NCBI GenBank assembly: GCA_004211235.1
Contig: SEEY01000216.1
Location: 1-6,674 of the forward strand
Reading direction: 5' to 3'
DNA length: 6,674 bases
Source: Rubrivivax sp.
GTDB lineage: Bacteria > Pseudomonadota > Gammaproteobacteria > Burkholderiales > Burkholderiaceae
Of this stretch, positions 1 to 6,062 are shown piece by piece. The stretch's first letter is position 1; each line of letters opens with the position of its first letter. The position numbers and the translations under genes were made by a program. The notes under the pieces were generated by a model. It was given only the letters and a program-made list of their open reading frames with translations, made no database searches and was not told the origin of the DNA.

Positions 1-1071
1 GGAGTTGCCGCTGTTGCGGGCGGCGGCGTTCTGGTCGTCGACGGCCTTGTCGTCGCTGGCGGCGTTGCTGTCTTCCTTGCCACCCACGGCGCTGGCCTTG
101 GCGGCGGCCGTGCTGGCCGCGCTGCTGGTGGCCGAGACGCCGATGGCGCCGGTGCTCTTCAGGCTGCGCGCAGTGCTGGCGAGGCTCTTGTCGTTCTCGA
201 CATTGACGGAGACGGCCGCGCCGATGGCGGCGTCCTTCGTGCCCTCGGCCTTGCCTTCCGCCTTCGTCGTGTTGGTGCTGGCCAGCGTCGCATTGACGGC
301 GATGGCACCGCTCGCGTCGAGGAGGTCGCCGGTGCCGATGCGGGCGACTGCGTCCTGGTTGGCGACCGTCACGGCAACCACCGGCGCGACTGCCGTGCCG
401 CCCTTGGCGCCGCCTTCGGCCGTGTTGGCGATGGCCGAGTCGGTCTTGGCGTTCAGCGTCACCGAGCCGGCCGGCGTCAGCTTGGCGCCGTTCTCGATCT
501 CGGCGCGGCTCAGGTGGTCGGCCACGTTGATGGCGACGGATGCGCCGACGCCGGTGTTCTCGGCCACGGCGCCGCCCCCGTCAGGCAAGGCCTTGACGGT
601 GTCACCGGTGGTCGAGTCGGCGTCGAGCATGACGGCGCCGCTGTGGGCATTGACCTTGGCCGCGGGGCTCAGCGTCGCTTCGAACCTGCTGATGCCCACG
701 CCGATGGCCAGCGACCCGGCCACGCCGGTGTTGCCGCTCGCGGCGCCGGAGGTGGCGCTCGTGGTCGCGTCGCTGCGCTGGCCGGACACGGTGGTCGCGC
801 CGAGCGCCAGGCCCTGGCTGCTGACGCTGCCCGTGGCGCCGCCGCCCACACGCGCGCTGCTGCCGACCTCGGCCACGTTGATGGCCACGGCTGCGCCGAC
901 ATTCGTGCTGCCCTTGCTGGCGATGCCGCTGGCGTCGGACTGCGCGTCGAGGTCGGTCTCGTTCTTCAGCGAGAGCAGGCCGCTGGTGGTGATCTGGGCG
1001 TTGTCGCCGACGCGCGCCGTGCTCTGGCCGCCGAGGTGGTGGATGGCGATGGCTGCGGCCACCGTGACCGG
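1..1071 (-). repeat. Super-repeat unit 2 (runs off the window) of the LEPR-XLL protein
   Basis: This stretch encodes residues 835-1191 and repeats the module order of unit 1. The signatures are TVAAAIAIHHLGGQSTAR, NVGAAVAINVAEVGSSAR, GVAGSLAIGVG, GASVAINVADHLSRAE, GGTAVAPVVAVTVAN and GAAVSVNVEN. A third hydrophilic N/D/A-rich linker starts at about residue 1166 and runs to the window edge. At the protein level the units are clearly related but diverged outside the module cores. At the DNA level only short blocks remain nearly identical, for example around 381-415 and 1500-1534. This suggests an old duplication rather than a recent one. Confidence 0.72.
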
Positions 1072-3573
1072 GCCTTCGCCGCTGCTGGCCTGAGGCGTGC
1101 TGCCGCTGGCGCCACGCGCGCCGTTGTTGCCGGCGGCCGTGTTGCCGGCGCCTTGCGCGGCGGTGCCTTGCTGGCTGGCGTTGTTGCCGTTGTCGGTCGC
1201 CCCGCGCGCGGCGGCCTTGGCCTCGCTGCGCGTCATGCCGGTGTTGCGGCCGGTCAGCAGCACGGCGGCGCCGGCCTGCAGCTTGCCGTCGAGCGCCAGC
1301 TCGACGATGGGCGCCACGTGCGTGACGACGACGGAGGCGCCAACGGCGGCGCTGTCGCTGCCCACCGCGTCGCCATGACCCTTGGCCAGCACGTCGATGG
1401 CGCTCTTCGCATCGCTCGTCAGGCCACCGGTCAGCGTGATGTCGCTGCCGCTGAGCGCGCCGACCTTGGCATCGGTGTTGACGACGGTGATGGCTACGAC
1501 CGGCGCGACCGCTGTGCCGCCGCTGGCGCCGCCCTTGGCTTCGGTGTCGACATCGCCCGTGGCGCTGGCGTTCTGCGTCAGGCTGGTGCCCGTGAACGTG
1601 GCGTTGGCGTTCGCCTGCGCACGCGTCGTTTCGTCAACGACGTTGATCGCCACGGACGCACCGATGCCGGTGCTCTTGCCCGTCGCGCCATCGACCTTGG
1701 GCAGTGCCCGGGCCTGGTGGTGGGTGTTGCTTGTCGCGTTGAAGGTGACCGCGCCGGTCGACGACGCCGTGCTGCCGGCTTCCTGGACGGCCTCGGTCGA
1801 CAGCACGCCGACGTGCAGGGCCAGCGAGCCGGCCACGGCGACGCCACTGGTGCTGCCCGCGCCGGACGTGGCGATGGCGCCGAACCGGGCGTCGGTCGTC
1901 GTGCTGGCCGAGAAGGTGACGCTGGGCGCCGTGATCTTGGCGCCGTCGCCAAGTGAGGCGCGTGTCGTGCCGTCTATGAAGCTCAATGCGGCGGCCACGC
2001 CCACGCCGGGGCTGCCGGTCGCGGCACTGCCGTCCGCCTCGGTGGTGGCTGCGGCGCCGGCGACGGTGGCTGTCGACGATGTGGCCGACACGGTGACCGC
2101 GCTAGCGCTGGTCACGTTGCCGCCGGCCAGGCGGGCGGTGGTGTCACCGCCGACATGGGTCACGGCCACGGCGGCGCCGAAGTTCAGCGCGCCGTCGCCG
2201 GTCTGCGCGTTGTTGCTCGCGAGCTGCTGCTGGCCCTGCGTCGGCGAACCCGCCGCCGGCTGGGTCGCGCCGCCGGCCGTGGCCTTGGCGGAGGTGTGGA
2301 CGGTACGGGCCGCGGTCGACACGGCGGTAACGCTGCTGCCAGCCAGGGCCGCCGTGTCGGTCACGTTGACGGAGGTGTCGCCGCCCAGCTGAGTGACGGC
2401 GACGGTGCCACCCTTGGCGCCGTTGGCGTTGGCGCCGGCCGTGCCGTCGGCGATGGTGTCGACGCTGACCGTGTTGGTCGCCGTCAGGTTCACGGCGCCA
2501 CTGGCCGTCAACGAGGAGCTGCCGCCCACGGTCACGCCAGCGGAGCTGCTGACGATGGCCGACGCCACGGACGCATCCTTGTCGGCCGCCGTGCTGTTGG
2601 CGTCCGGCTGCGTCGTCGCCTTGGCGGTGACGGTGGAGTTGGCCGCGAGTGTGATCTTGCCGGCGGTGGCGTTCAGGTTGGTGGCGCCGGACAGGGTGAT
2701 CTGCGCATCCGAGTTCGTCTGGACGAAGGCGACCTTGATCAGGTTGCTCGCGTAGCTGGAATCCGTCGTGCTGACGTTGACGCTGGTGTTGACGATCAGG
2801 CCGATGTCGCCGGCCGTGAGCGTCGCGCCGACCAGGTTGATGGCGCCGCTGGCGTTGCCCAGCAGGTTGAAGCCGTCCAACAGCGTCACGCCGTCGGTCA
2901 CGGCCTTGGTGACGCCCAGGTACATGTCGCTGGCCTGCAGCGTCACCCCGTTGGCGGTGATGGCTTCCTGCGAGTCGACGTTGAGCTTGCCGGTGGAGAC
3001 GAAGCTGCTGGCGAAGACGATGTCGTCCGTGCTCTTCAGGAACAGCGTGGTCGGGTTGTAGAAGTCCGGCCCGCTGCTGTTGAAGGTCAGCGTGTCGTCG
3101 CTGAGCAGCGGCACGTCCTTGCCGCCGTCGAGCTCGACCATGACGGCGAAGGGACTGGTGGCGTTGGTGCCGGCGGCACCGTCGTCATAGCCGAGGTCGA
3201 CGACGACCTTGTCGCTGATGCCGGGCAGGCCGTTGATGCTGATCTTGACGTTCTGCGTCAGTGCCACCTGGCCGAGCGACGTGCCGAGCGTGTTGTCCCA
3301 GACCCGGATCTGCGGCGTGCCGCCGCTGTAGACCGTCTCAACCTTGAGGTCGCCGGAGTGGACGTTGATCGTCAACGTGCCGGCGGGAGCGAAAGTTGCC
3401 AGAGGGATGGGCGTGTCCGAGAGCAGCAGGCGCGGCTCAAGGTGCTCGAAGACGAGCTTCTCGCGGGACGGCGCCGGCGTTTCGGGTTTCAGCGGAGCGG
3501 TAGCGTCAGCCTTGTTTGCATTCTTGTGCAGGCTGCCTTGAAGCTTTTGCCAGAAATTCTTGCGCTTGGCCAT
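1..3573 (-). CDS. Giant LEPR-XLL repeat protein, probable surface or secreted adhesin-like protein (N-terminal 1191 residues, 3' end outside window)
   Basis: This frame reads without a stop from ATG 3573-3571 to the window edge. GGAG at 3583-3580, six bases before the ATG, supports the start. Residues 1-40 are basic then Pro/Ala-rich (MAKRKNFWQKL...), and LEPRLLLS lies at residues 45-52. This is the LEPR-XLL motif, known from the N-termini of very large repeat-rich proteobacterial proteins thought to be exported. There is no hydrophobic Sec signal peptide, so export through a type I system with a C-terminal signal is an inference. Residues about 53-290 are non-repetitive and beta-rich. From about 290 onward the chain is almost only A, G, S, T, V, N and D, with recurring GASVAINV-like modules followed by T-A-V beta strands, as in a beta-helix or stalk. 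Cysteine is absent as far as I translated. The molecular function is unknown. Ligand binding, calcium binding and export signals cannot be judged because the C-terminus is missing. The gene is divergent from the panE-type gene. Confidence 0.88.
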   Translation of the reverse strand, partial: MAKRKNFWQKLQGSLHKNANKADATAPLKPETPAPSREKLVFEHLEPRLLLSDTPIPLATFAPAGTLTINVHSGDLKVETVYSGGTPQIRVWDNTLGTSLGQVALTQNVKISINGLPGISDKVVVDLGYDDGAAGTNATSPFAVMVELDGGKDVPLLSDDTLTFNSSGPDFYNPTTLFLKSTDDIVFASSFVSTGKLNVDSQEAITANGVTLQASDMYLGVTKAVTDGVTLLDGFNLLGNASGAINLVGATLTAGDIGLIVNTSVNVSTTDSSYASNLIKVAFVQTNSDAQITLSGATNLNATAGKITLAANSTVTAKATTQPDANSTAADKDASVASAIVSSSAGVTVGGSSSLTASGAVNLTATNTVSVDTIADGTAGANANGAKGGTVAVTQLGGDTSVNVTDTAALAGSSVTAVSTAARTVHTSAKATAGGATQPAAGSPTQGQQQLASNNAQTGDGALNFGAAVAVTHVGGDTTARLAGGNVTSASAVTVSATSSTATVAGAAATTEADGSAATGSPGVGVAAALSFIDGTTRASLGDGAKITAPSVTFSASTTTDARFGAIATSGAGSTSGVAVAGSLALHVGVLSTEAVQEAGSTASSTGAVTFNATSNTHHQARALPKVDGATGKSTGIGASVAINVVDETTRAQANANATFTGTSLTQNASATGDVDTEAKGGASGGTAVAPVVAITVVNTDAKVGALSGSDITLTGGLTSDAKSAIDVLAKGHGDAVGSDSAAVGASVVVTHVAPIVELALDGKLQAGAAVLLTGRNTGMTRSEAKAAARGATDNGNNASQQGTAAQGAGNTAAGNNGARGASGSTPQASSGEGPVTVAAAIAIHHLGGQSTARVGDNAQITTSGLLSLKNETDLDAQSDASGIASKGSTNVGAAVAINVAEVGSSARVGGGATGSVSSQGLALGATTVSGQRSDATTSATSGAASGNTGVAGSLAIGVGISRFEATLSPAAKVNAHSGAVMLDADSTTGDTVKALPDGGGAVAENTGVGASVAINVADHLSRAEIENGAKLTPAGSVTLNAKTDSAIANTAEGGAKGGTAVAPVVAVTVANQDAVARIGTGDLLDASGAIAVNATLASTNTTKAEGKAEGTKDAAIGAAVSVNVENDKSLASTARSLKSTGAIGVSATSSAASTAAAKASAVGGKEDSNAASDDKAVDDQNAAARNSGNS
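1072..2190 (-). repeat. Super-repeat unit 1 (373 residues, six modules) of the LEPR-XLL protein
   Basis: This stretch encodes residues 462-834. It contains six modules of roughly 60 residues. Their signatures, in order, are AVAVTHVGGDTTAR, GVAAALSFIDGTTRAS, GVAVAGSLALHVG, GASVAINVVDETTRA, GGTAVAPVVAITVVN and GASVVVTHVAP. It closes with an N/Q/G/A-rich linker (about residues 790-833). Each module aligns with a counterpart 372-373 residues later. H473 matches H846, N644 matches N1016 and P691 matches P1064. The unit limits are approximate, set by the end of the preceding linker. Confidence 0.75.
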
Positions 3574-3579
3574 GTCCGT

Positions 3580-3583
3580 CTCC
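3580..3583 (-). promoter_or_regulatory. Ribosome-binding site of the LEPR-XLL gene
   Basis: GGAG on the minus strand, with six bases to ATG 3573. It supports this ATG over upstream in-frame alternatives. Confidence 0.6.
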
Positions 3584-3720
3584 ACTGACGACAGGCACTC
3601 ACCGGGCCGGAGCGCGCATGCGCGCGCGCCCACGCCGCAACCGGGTGAATGCCAAGACGACGATGTTGCGCCACTTGCGACATACGCATGTAGCCCCCCG
3701 TCACCCTTAGCGGCGACAGC

Positions 3721-3746
3721 AGCCCCCCCTCAGCAGGGGGTGGGCT
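3721..3746. repeat. Hairpin-forming inverted repeat in the divergent promoter region
   Basis: AGCCC (3721-3725) pairs with GGGCT (3742-3746), and CCCCT (3726-3730) pairs with AGGGG (3735-3739). The loop is CAGC and there is a two-base bulge (GT, 3740-3741). Neither strand has a T-run after the stem, so it does not look like an intrinsic terminator. It could be an operator or an RNA leader structure. Confidence 0.45.
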
Positions 3747-3776
3747 TTCCACGCCCTGGTGGAATGACGGTGGAAA
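3746..3776. repeat. Competing inverted repeats TTTCCAC / GTGGAA / GTGGAAA
   Basis: TTTCCAC (3746-3752) can pair with GTGGAA (3759-3764) or with GTGGAAA (3770-3776). The two right-hand elements form a direct repeat GGTGGAA...GGTGGAA at an 11-base interval, close to one helical turn. This arrangement would suit a dimeric regulator or alternative RNA hairpins. No regulator is known from the sequence. Confidence 0.4.
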
Positions 3777-3889
3777 CCCTTGTTCCCATGCGGCGCCTTG
3801 CAGTGCCACCTTCGACTTCCCGCGTGAACGGGCAACGGTTTGAGCGCTTGCGCATGCCGGGCGTTGTACAAGCCGTGGGTCGCCCACTC

Positions 3890-3894
3890 AGGAG
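3890..3894 (+). promoter_or_regulatory. Ribosome-binding site deciding the TTG start of the panE-type gene
   Basis: AGGAG lies five bases before TTG 3900-3902. Starting here gives [13 protein letters not shown], which places the nucleotide-binding glycines at residues 8-13, as expected for this family. Upstream in-frame TTG codons (3840, 3864) lack such a site and would add sequence unrelated to the family. Confidence 0.65.
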
Positions 3895-3899
3895 AGCCC

Positions 3900-4769
3900 T
3901 TGACCCACATCGCCGTCCTCGGCCCCGGTGCCGTCGGATGCACCCTCACCGCCTGGCTGATGCAGAACCGCAGCCTCCACGTCACCGTGCTGGCGAGGTC
4001 GCCCTTGGCCGGGATCGAAGTGCGCGCACCGGATCGCGTGCTGTCGGTGTCCCCGCGCGTCATCACGCAACCGTCGGCACTGCCGGCGTTCGACTGGGTA
4101 CTCGTCACGACCAAGGCCTATGACTCGGCCGCCGCGGCGGCCTGGCTTGCACCACTTGCCGACAGTGGCGCCTCGGTCGCCGTTCTCCAGAATGGCGTGG
4201 AGCACATCCAGCGCTTTGAAGGCTTCTTTCCGCGGGCGCGGCTACTGCCGGTCATGGTCGACATTCCCGCTGATCGCATCGCACCGGGCCGCGTGACGCA
4301 GCACCGACATGGGTGCATGGTGGTGCCGGCGGGCAACCTGGGCGCGCGGTTCGAGACGCTCTTTGGCGGCATGCCGATCTCGGTCTCCCAGTCAGCCGAC
4401 TTCACCACGGAGGCCTGGCGCAAGCTCTGCCTGAACGCAGCCGGCGCGTTCTCCGCCGTGGTGTCCAAACCAGCCGGCATCGCGAGCCACGAGGGCGTTG
4501 CTGCACTGATGGCGAGCCTGATCCGCGAGGGCATCGCCGTGGGTCGAGCCGAGGGCGCAGTGCTCGACGAATCGCTGGTGCAGGACATCGTGCAGGCCAG
4601 CCGCAGCAACCCGGACGCGGTCAATTCCATGCTCGCAGACCGTCTGGCCGGTCGGCCGATGGAAGTCGATGCCCGCAACGGCGTCATCGCGCGGCTGGGC
4701 CGCCGGCATGGCATCGCCACGCCGATGAACGACCTTGTCGTGGCGTTGCTGCAAGCCTGCCAGCTCTGA
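3900..4769 (+). CDS. panE: 2-dehydropantoate 2-reductase (ketopantoate reductase) family protein
   Basis: This 289-residue protein matches the usual PanE/ApbA length of about 290-310. The family reduces 2-dehydropantoate to (R)-pantoate with NADPH in the cytosolic pantothenate/CoA pathway. Visible hallmarks are the Rossmann loop GPGAVG (8-13), K72 in VTTKAYD, N98 in LQNGVE, the helical-domain lysine and asparagine K175 and N179 in WRKLCLN, and E255 in PMEVDARNG. These match the positions of the E. coli PanE catalytic and substrate-binding residues. The C-terminal helical domain (about 170-289) holds the substrate pocket. I chose the TTG at 3900 because of its ribosome-binding site and the family N-terminus. 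The gene is first in a two-gene unit, with its stop only 16 bases before the next ATG. Several paralogues of this family act on other 2-keto acids, so the exact substrate, and the symbol, are less certain than the family. Confidence 0.87.
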   Translation: MTHIAVLGPGAVGCTLTAWLMQNRSLHVTVLARSPLAGIEVRAPDRVLSVSPRVITQPSALPAFDWVLVTTKAYDSAAAAAWLAPLADSGASVAVLQNGVEHIQRFEGFFPRARLLPVMVDIPADRIAPGRVTQHRHGCMVVPAGNLGARFETLFGGMPISVSQSADFTTEAWRKLCLNAAGAFSAVVSKPAGIASHEGVAALMASLIREGIAVGRAEGAVLDESLVQDIVQASRSNPDAVNSMLADRLAGRPMEVDARNGVIARLGRRHGIATPMNDLVVALLQACQL

Positions 4770-4785
4770 CGGCTACGCTGCGGCC

Positions 4786-5868
4786 ATGGAGCAGATCGAA
4801 GTCGCCGTCATCGGCGCCGGTGTCATCGGCCTGGCGGTGGCCCGTGCGCTGGCGCAACGGGGCCGTGAGGTGGTCATCATCGAAGCGGCGGGCGCCGTCG
4901 GCACCGGCATCTCCTCACGCAACAGCGAAGTCATCCACGCCGGGCTCTACTACCCGGCCGGCAGCCTGAAGGCGCAGCTCTGCGTGCGCGGCAAGGCGCT
5001 GCTCTACGACTACTGCGCCGCCCGCGGCATCGCCCACCGGCGCTGCGGCAAGCTCCTCGTGGCGACGCGCACCGAAGACCTGCCGCGACTGCAGCAGATT
5101 GCCGCCGGCGCAGCGGCCAACGGCGTCAACGACCTGCGTCTGCTCAACCGCAGCGAGACAGGGGTGCTGGAGCCCGCGCTGCAGGCGGCCGGCGCGCTGC
5201 TGTCGCCGTCCAGCGGCATCATCGACAGCCACGGCTTGATGACAGCCCTGCTGGCCGATGCCGAAGCCGCCGGTGCGACGCTGGCGCTGGCCAGTCCGGT
5301 CACCGGCGGTGAGCGCGATGGCCACGGCTGGCGGCTGCGCGTCGGCGCGGAGTTCGAGCTGCGTGCTCTTCATGTCATCAATGCGGCGGGTCTGTTCGCC
5401 TCCCAAGTGGCCGCATCCCTCGGCGTAGCCGCACCGCGGCTGCGCTTTGCCCGCGGACACTATTTCTCGCTGGCCGGCAAGGCACCTTTCTCGCGGCTCA
5501 TCTATCCGCTGCCGGTGGACGGCGGCCTGGGCGTACATCTGACGCTGGACCTGGGCGGCCAGGCCCGCTTCGGGCCCGACGTGCAATGGCTGCCCGATGC
5601 TGATCCGGCGGCGCTCGGCTATGCCGTAGACCCGGCCCTGGCTCACGCTTTCGAAGCGGAGGTGCGCGGCTACTGGCCGGGCCTGCCCGCGGGCGCGCTG
5701 CAGCCGGCCTACAGCGGCATCCGGCCCAAGCTGGCCGGCCCCGGTGAGACGGCGGCGGACTTCCACATCGACGCCACCACGCCCGGACTCGTGCAACTGT
5801 TCGGCATCGAATCGCCGGGGCTCACGGCATCGCTGGCGTTGGCCGAGACGGTCGCCGCCCGCCTGTGA
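4786..5868 (+). CDS. FAD-dependent oxidoreductase, DAO / L-2-hydroxyglutarate oxidase-like
   Basis: This 360-residue flavoprotein opens with a dinucleotide-binding fold, [12 protein letters not shown], with GxGxxG at residues 10-15 and the ribose-binding acid E33. It continues with [15 protein letters not shown] (43-57), a signature of the L-2-hydroxyglutarate oxidase/dehydrogenase branch of the DAO superfamily. The C-terminus has SGIRPKL (about 310-316) and [10 protein letters not shown] (340-349), the second FAD-contacting segment of that branch. The expected reaction is FAD-linked oxidation of a 2-hydroxy acid such as L-2-hydroxyglutarate to the 2-keto acid. It is shorter than E. coli LhgO (about 420 residues), so the substrate is not settled, and a related amino or hydroxy acid is possible. 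No Sec signal or membrane segment is seen. It lies 16 bases after the panE-type stop without a clear ribosome-binding site, suggesting co-transcription and perhaps coupled translation. Confidence 0.85.
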   Translation: MEQIEVAVIGAGVIGLAVARALAQRGREVVIIEAAGAVGTGISSRNSEVIHAGLYYPAGSLKAQLCVRGKALLYDYCAARGIAHRRCGKLLVATRTEDLPRLQQIAAGAAANGVNDLRLLNRSETGVLEPALQAAGALLSPSSGIIDSHGLMTALLADAEAAGATLALASPVTGGERDGHGWRLRVGAEFELRALHVINAAGLFASQVAASLGVAAPRLRFARGHYFSLAGKAPFSRLIYPLPVDGGLGVHLTLDLGGQARFGPDVQWLPDADPAALGYAVDPALAHAFEAEVRGYWPGLPAGALQPAYSGIRPKLAGPGETAADFHIDATTPGLVQLFGIESPGLTASLALAETVAARL

Positions 5869-5921
5869 ACCGCTCGGGCGCTCGGGCACTCCTCCCGCGA
5901 TTGACCTGACGCCCAAATGCA

Positions 5922-5945
5922 AAACGGACGCCGAGGCGTCCGTTT
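5922..5945. terminator. Bidirectional intrinsic terminator between the FAD oxidoreductase and tRNA-His
   Basis: AAACGGACGC (5922-5931) and GCGTCCGTTT (5936-5945) form a perfect 10-bp stem around CGAG. Read on the minus strand the stem is followed by TTTTGCATTT, a good tail for ending the tRNA-His transcript. On the plus strand the stem itself ends in TTT, and it lies 54 bases after the oxidoreductase stop. It can serve both convergent transcripts. Confidence 0.8.
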
Positions 5946-5958
5946 CATCGAGATTTCT

Positions 5959-6035
5959 TGGGGTGGCTGATGGGACTCGAACCCACGACGACAGGAATCA
6001 CAATCCTGGACTCTACCAACTGAGCTACAGCCACC
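5959..6035 (-). tRNA. tRNA-His (GTG anticodon)
   Basis: The minus strand reads GGTGGCTGTAGCTCAGTTGG and folds into a full cloverleaf. The acceptor stem is GTGGCTG/CAGCCAC, with the extra 5' G (-1, position 6035) opposite C73 that is diagnostic of tRNA-His. The anticodon stem CAGGA/TCCTG holds the loop TTGTGAT, giving anticodon GTG. The T-arm has GTGGG TTCGAGT CCCAT. The 3' CCA is encoded at 5961-5959. The D-stem closes with one G-T pair. Confidence 0.96.
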
Positions 6036-6047
6036 GCAGAGCCAAAG

Positions 6048-6053
6048 AGTATA
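6048..6053 (-). promoter_or_regulatory. Candidate -10 element of the tRNA-His promoter
   Basis: TATACT on the minus strand ends 12 bases before the tRNA 5' end, in the short AT-richer gap after the ppiD stop. No good -35 hexamer is found at 16-18 bases; it would fall inside the end of ppiD. Read-through from ppiD could also contribute. Confidence 0.45.
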
Positions 6054-6062
6054 GCGTAGAAA

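Larger units (their letters stand above)
3574..3899. other. Divergent intergenic region between the LEPR-XLL gene and the panE-type gene
   Basis: This 326-bp stretch holds no convincing gene. It should contain promoters for both directions, but no clear sigma-70 pair is visible toward the LEPR-XLL gene. For the plus strand the best weak candidate is TTGAGC at 3840-3845 and TTGTAC at 3864-3869 (18-base spacer), about 30 bases before the TTG start. Other structures are an 18-base alternating purine-pyrimidine tract at 3612-3629 containing the perfect palindrome GCGCGCATGCGCGC (3612-3625), an imperfect inverted repeat GTCACC/GGCGAC around CTTAG near 3700-3717, two AGCCCCCC copies (3692-3699 and 3721-3728), and the hairpins listed separately. 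Its length and repeat content fit a regulated promoter region, but no regulator can be named. Confidence 0.5.

Noticed and set aside
5..1093. Plus-strand open frame of 362 codons rich in Ala, Leu, Pro and Val
   Set aside because: It is antisense to the LEPR-XLL gene. High GC and the repetitive minus-strand coding keep several frames open; no domain or ribosome-binding site is apparent.
514..1956. Plus-strand open frame of 480 codons rich in Gly, Arg, Asp and Ala
   Set aside because: Its composition and internal periodicity are the reverse-strand echo of the minus-strand repeats. It overlaps other plus-strand frames and has no recognisable family.
1..2190. Repeats considered as a CRISPR array or transposon-derived repeats
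   Set aside because: The repeats keep codon phase and protein similarity over hundreds of bases, with no identical short repeats separated by unique spacers and no terminal inverted repeats.
1382..2392. Plus-strand open frame of 336 codons
   Set aside because: It is an antisense shadow of super-repeat unit 1, with no family features.
2155..3588. Plus-strand open frame of 477 codons
   Set aside because: It covers the N-terminal coding region of the LEPR-XLL gene, including LEPRLLLS on the other strand. Only the minus-strand reading gives a recognised motif and a ribosome-binding site.
3721..3746. Hairpin considered as an intrinsic terminator
   Set aside because: No T-run follows the stem on either strand, and it lies upstream of both divergent genes, where a terminator would have no gene to end.
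3795..3815. TGGCAC on the minus strand considered as a sigma-54 promoter element
   Set aside because: The required GC of the -12 element is not at the right spacing from GG.
3489..3887. Minus-strand open frame of 132 codons across the intergenic region
   Set aside because: It overlaps the LEPR-XLL start in another frame, and has Arg/Pro/Ser-rich random composition and no family features.
4915..5922. Minus-strand open frame of 335 codons opposite the FAD oxidoreductase
   Set aside because: It is antisense to a clear flavoprotein with conserved motifs. Its Arg/Gly/Gln/Ala-rich content is typical of a GC-rich shadow.
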